Positions 37,921-40,609 of a DNA stretch of 40,609 nucleotides are shown here, piece by piece. The stretch spans positions 1-40,609 of the forward strand of contig JAISNX010000140.1 of assembly GCA_031276015.1 (NCBI GenBank). Direction: 5' to 3'. A program made the position numbers and the translations under genes. The notes beneath the pieces were generated by a model, which was not told the DNA's origin, ran no database searches, and worked only from the letters and a program-made list of their open reading frames with translations. The stretch comes from Azoarcus sp. Its GTDB lineage: Bacteria; Pseudomonadota; Gammaproteobacteria; Burkholderiales; Rhodocyclaceae. Every line of letters starts with the position of its first letter. Positions within the stretch are counted from its first letter, which is position 1.

Positions 37921-39135
37921 ATGAATCACGCTCCCTCTACACTCGACATCCTGTCTCTCGTCATCCATGGCGACGTGGATGCTGCGCATCCGGAACTGAA
38001 CGACACGGCGCTGGCTCCGGCCATTCACACGGCTTCCACCTACAGCGCCCGGACTTCCGGCGAATTCGCCGCCATGGCGAACGCACCGCGTCACCCGCGC
38101 TACTACGCCCGCTACGGCAATCCCACGCAGGCGCGTTGCGAACGGCTCATTGCCCGCCTGGAAAACGCGGAATCCGCGCTGTTGTGCGCCTCCGGCATGG
38201 GCGCAATGAGCACATCCCTGCTCTCGCTGGTGAAAGCGGGCGAGCACATCGTGGCGCAAACCGCGCATTACATGGGCACGGCCCAACTCCTGACCGATCT
38301 CCTGCCGGGCATGGGGGTGGAAGTCACGCTCGTCGACCAGCGCGACGCCGAAGCTTTTTGCAAGGCCGCGCGCCCGAACACCAAGCTGATGGTCGTGGAG
38401 ACGCCCTCCAATCCAACCCTGGCGCTCACCGACCTTGCCGCCGTCGCCCGTTTCGCGCGCGAACGCGGCATCCTCACCCTGGCCGACAACACCTTCGCCT
38501 CGCCCATCAACCAGCGCCCGCGCGATTTCGGCATCGACCTCGTTCTGCACAGCGCCACCAAATACCTGGGCGGGCACAGCGACCTGATTGCGGGTGTCGT
38601 CTGCGGCGACGCCGACATCATCGAGAAAATCTGGAAACGCTCGATCATGCTGGGCACGAATGTAAGCCCCTTCACCGCTTTCCTGCTCCTGCGCGGCCTG
38701 CGCACCCTGCCGTTGAGGGTCGCGCGCCAGAACGAAAACGCGCTGGCGCTGGCGCGCTTCCTGCAAGAACATCCGGCCATCGCGCAAGTGCATTATCCGG
38801 CGCTGGAAACCCATCCGCAGCACGCGCTTTTCCAGCGCCAGATGCGGCACGGCGGCGGCGTGCTGAGCGCCGAATTCAAGGGCGGCGCGCAGACGGGGTA
38901 CGAAACGGCGAAACGCTTCGCCGCCTCGCTCAAGCTCGCCCGGCACGCGGTGAGCCTGGGCGGCGTCGAAACGCTGGTGGTGCATGCGGCCTCCATGTGG
39001 GAAGCCTCGCTCAGCCCCGAAAACATGCAAAAAGCCGGGATTTCCCCCACGCTCGTGCGCATCGCCGCCGGGCTGGAAAACGTCGCCGACCTGCGCGCGG
39101 ACATGACGATGGCGCTGGAGGCGGCGGCGGGATAG
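37921..39135 (+). CDS. PLP-dependent Cys/Met metabolism (trans-sulfuration) enzyme
   Basis: The protein is 404 residues from the ATG at 37921 (MNHAPSTLDILSLVIHGD). It is a fold-type I PLP enzyme of the Cys_Met_Meta_PP family. RYGNPTQ contacts the phosphate group, ADNTFASP carries the Asp that binds the pyridine ring (Asp189), and HSATKYLGGHSD holds the Schiff-base Lys214. Family members include cystathionine gamma-synthase, cystathionine beta-lyase, methionine gamma-lyase and O-acyl-homoserine sulfhydrylases; which one this is cannot be decided by eye. No other sulfur-metabolism gene lies nearby. The ribosome site is weak. Confidence 0.9.
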   Translation: MNHAPSTLDILSLVIHGDVDAAHPELNDTALAPAIHTASTYSARTSGEFAAMANAPRHPRYYARYGNPTQARCERLIARLENAESALLCASGMGAMSTSLLSLVKAGEHIVAQTAHYMGTAQLLTDLLPGMGVEVTLVDQRDAEAFCKAARPNTKLMVVETPSNPTLALTDLAAVARFARERGILTLADNTFASPINQRPRDFGIDLVLHSATKYLGGHSDLIAGVVCGDADIIEKIWKRSIMLGTNVSPFTAFLLLRGLRTLPLRVARQNENALALARFLQEHPAIAQVHYPALETHPQHALFQRQMRHGGGVLSAEFKGGAQTGYETAKRFAASLKLARHAVSLGGVETLVVHAASMWEASLSPENMQKAGISPTLVRIAAGLENVADLRADMTMALEAAAG

Positions 39136-39171
39136 GGGCCTTCTGGCTTGTCCTTGCGGTGAATCGGGCGC

Positions 39172-39330
39172 TTAGAGCAGATCAACAAATTGAAGCCCAA
39201 AGAGAACCGCCGTCATTGCGAGGCCCGAAGGGCCGTGGCAATCCAGTAAGCCGTGTGGATTGCCACGTCGCTTCGCTCCTCGCAATGACGATCAGTCTGA
39301 CATGAGCCTCATAAAGTTGATTTGCTCTAA
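39172..39330 (+). mobile_element. MITE-like element, copy 3 (best preserved)
   Basis: The ends are TTAGAGCAGATCAAC and GTTGATTTGCTCTAA. Over 28 positions the two terminal inverted repeats agree at 21. The interior holds CGTCATTGCGAGG, GGCAATCCA, a short variable middle, GGATTGCCACG and CGCAATGACG, making one long palindrome. It has no coding frame. Confidence 0.8.
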
Positions 39331-39353
39331 TCTCCGCATGATTTACGGAGAAA

Positions 39354-39567
39354 ATGCGGCATCTGGCAGATCGAGGACTGGCCCAACCGGCCAACTGCCT
39401 GATCGACGGCTTCGAGGGCAAACTCACCAGCAGCAAGTGGGCGGCCATCGCCAAGTGCTCGCCCGATAACCGCGCTACGCGACATCACGCAATTGCTGGA
39501 ACTGGATGTGCTGGAGAAGTCGCCCGGTGGTGGGCGCAGCACGGGCTACGAACTGGCGGAGCGATGA
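39354..39567 (+). pseudogene. Decayed Fic-family protein gene (internal deletion and frameshift)
   Basis: Three short pieces of a DUF4172/Fic-type protein can be read. IWQIEDWPN near 39361-39387 is the usual N-terminus. LIDGFEGKLTSSKWAAIAKC then SPD (39399-39467) and ALRDITQLLELDVLEKS then GGGRSTGYELAER (to 39567) are the C-terminal winged helix. The catalytic core with HPFxxGNGR is missing. The last two pieces are in different frames, consistent with one extra A at about 39470 (GATAACCGCG for GATACCGCG). The gene is dead. Confidence 0.75.
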
Positions 39568-40277
39568 GTGATTACAATTTGTCCGGCGAGCGGTTCGTTC
39601 GCGGCATTTGGGAGGAAACAAGGCATGCGGCATCTTTTTTATCGAAACCTGGCGAGCGTGATCCTGGCGGTTTTCCTCGTGGGCGGAAACGCGGCTTGCA
39701 CTGGGAGGACGGGCATTTCGACGTTTCCGGGTTTCGGGAGGGCGACATTATTTTCCAGTCCTCCCTTTCCTCGCAGAGCAAGGCGATTGAATTGGCGACG
39801 CATTCCCGTTATTCCCACTGCGGCATTGTCCTGAAGATCGGGAAACAGTTTTATGTCTACGAAGCCGTCGGGCCTGTGCGTTATCTGCCGTTGCAGGAAT
39901 GGATCGCGCTCGGCAAGGGTGGCCGGTACGCGCTCAAGAGGCTGAAAAACGCCGATACCATTCTGACGGCGGAAGCGATCGGCAAAATCAGGAAGGCCGG
40001 AGAATACTTCAAGGGCAAGCCTTACGATTCTACTTTTGGCTGGGGCGATGAACGTATTTATTGTTCCGAACTCGTCCATAAAATCTATTCCCGCGCCCTG
40101 GGACTGGAAGTGGGGAAAATCCGTCGACTTGGCGACTTCGATTTGACACACCCGTCCGTGCGGGAAGAATTGCGCGAACGCTATGGGGAAAACATTCCGC
40201 TGAACGAACCTGTTGTTTCGCCGCAGGATGTTTTTGAAAGCGATCTGCTTGTTTCGGTCGGGGGGAATGGCAGATAG
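39564..40277 (+). CDS. YiiX/YebB-like permuted papain-fold protein, probably a lipoprotein with frameshift
   Basis: The domain frame (237 residues if started at ATG 39564) has GDIIFQSSLSSQSKAIELAT, HSRYSHCGIVLKIG with candidate catalytic His85, and DERIYCSELVHKIY with candidate catalytic Cys167. This His-then-Cys order fits the permuted NlpC/P60 (YiiX) family of amidase/peptidase-like enzymes. The natural start is probably ATG 39625: GGAGG lies upstream, and its frame encodes a convincing lipoprotein signal (RNLASVILAVFLVGGNAAC). That frame is offset by one from the domain frame, so a one-base deletion near 39690-39715, or a sequence error, seems to separate signal and domain. In its present form it may not be exported. 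Confidence 0.7.
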   Translation: MSDYNLSGERFVRGIWEETRHAASFLSKPGERDPGGFPRGRKRGLHWEDGHFDVSGFREGDIIFQSSLSSQSKAIELATHSRYSHCGIVLKIGKQFYVYEAVGPVRYLPLQEWIALGKGGRYALKRLKNADTILTAEAIGKIRKAGEYFKGKPYDSTFGWGDERIYCSELVHKIYSRALGLEVGKIRRLGDFDLTHPSVREELRERYGENIPLNEPVVSPQDVFESDLLVSVGGNGR

Positions 40278-40408
40278 CGGGCGATGGGATGTGGATGGCG
40301 GTCGATTTCCGGAATTTCAGGCCGGGGGCGGGTCACGACCGCAAAACAGCCGGAGTCACAACCGCGTGATCGCGGTGCTGGGGACGGCGGGGCAATCGCC
40401 ATTTAATC
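40278..40408. other. Short intergenic stretch, no gene seen
   Basis: Nothing recognisable lies between the YiiX-like gene and the repeats that follow. Confidence 0.4.
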
Positions 40409-40481
40409 GCCATTGCGAGGCGCGCCAGCGCCGTGGCAATCCATGCGGCCTGTGGATTGCCGCGCTTCGCTCGCAATGACG
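40409..40481 (+). repeat. Core palindromic repeat
   Basis: The unit has CATTGCGAGG at the left, GGCAATCCATG and TGGATTGCC in the middle and CGCAATGACG at the right. It has no terminal TTAGAGC repeats. Confidence 0.7.
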
Positions 40482-40513
40482 AGGGATTGAGGCATTGCGG
40501 CACCATCCATGCC

Positions 40514-40548
40514 CGTCATTGCGAGGCGCGCAGTGCCGTGGCAATCCG
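40514..40548 (+). repeat. Half copy of the core repeat
   Basis: Only the left half (CGTCATTGCGAGG to GGCAATCC) is present, 33 bp after the previous copy. The rest of the window to 40609 shows no gene. Confidence 0.55.
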
Positions 40549-40609
40549 TTCGTCGTACCGGCTTGCTTTCCGACACGTTTCCCCGTGGTCGCACTGGCGA
40601 CTGACTCAA

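Noticed and set aside
37673-37924. Short frames on both strands upstream of the PLP enzyme
   Set aside because: Neither has a ribosome site, a recognisable family or a clear advantage over the other, so no gene is called.

Overview
The window is a high-GC proteobacterial chromosome segment, most likely betaproteobacterial. The main evidence is the conserved order ndk, rlmN, pilF, rodZ, ispG, hisS, yfgM, bamB, der, hfq, hflX, hflK, hflC, DUF2065, hisZ, purA, which is typical of Betaproteobacteria (Rhodocyclales/Nitrosomonadales-like). The genus cannot be named from the sequence alone.

Layout. 1-4079 (minus): a sialidase-like BNR protein, a small polytopic membrane protein translationally coupled to it, and an LTA-synthase-type alkaline-phosphatase-fold membrane enzyme that runs off the left edge. 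4199-5916: a winged-helix regulator divergent from a P-loop ATPase, with an inverted repeat in the shared promoter region. 6211-7698: comM. 7699-9113: accessory DNA with a MITE-like element, repeats and a frameshifted, truncated IS630-family transposase. 9114-14602 (minus): a PBP7-type D,D-endopeptidase, a fused malic enzyme/phosphotransacetylase-like protein and a Na+/H+ antiporter-family protein. 14765-30328 (plus): the long housekeeping run from ndk to purA, tightly packed with several start/stop overlaps. It covers nucleotide metabolism, 23S rRNA methylation, type IV pilus assembly, cell shape, isoprenoid synthesis, tRNA charging, outer-membrane assembly, ribosome biogenesis, RNA regulation and FtsH control. 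30390-30543: an isolated type I-E-like CRISPR repeat and a fragment of a type I restriction specificity subunit. 30563-35224 (minus): a peptide-type ABC importer (two permeases and a binding protein, no ATPase). 35353-36147: fabI. 36159-37583 (minus): a less GC-rich two-gene islet of membrane proteins of unknown function. 37921-39135: a PLP-dependent trans-sulfuration-family enzyme. 39172-40609: another MITE, a decayed Fic-family gene, a YiiX-like cysteine-peptidase-fold lipoprotein with an apparent frameshift, and more repeats.

The most distinctive features are: (i) a MITE-like family of about 151-159 bp with 28-bp imperfect terminal inverted repeats, in three complete copies, together with several core-only copies of its internal palindrome; (ii) the two-gene membrane islet, one of whose proteins appears to run into the putative fabI terminator; (iii) the divergent regulator/ATPase pair; and (iv) remnants of mobile or defence genes (IS630, HsdS, Fic, a single CRISPR repeat) at the junctions between conserved blocks. 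No tRNA or rRNA gene was recognised. Family assignments rest on motifs read by eye; no database search was possible.
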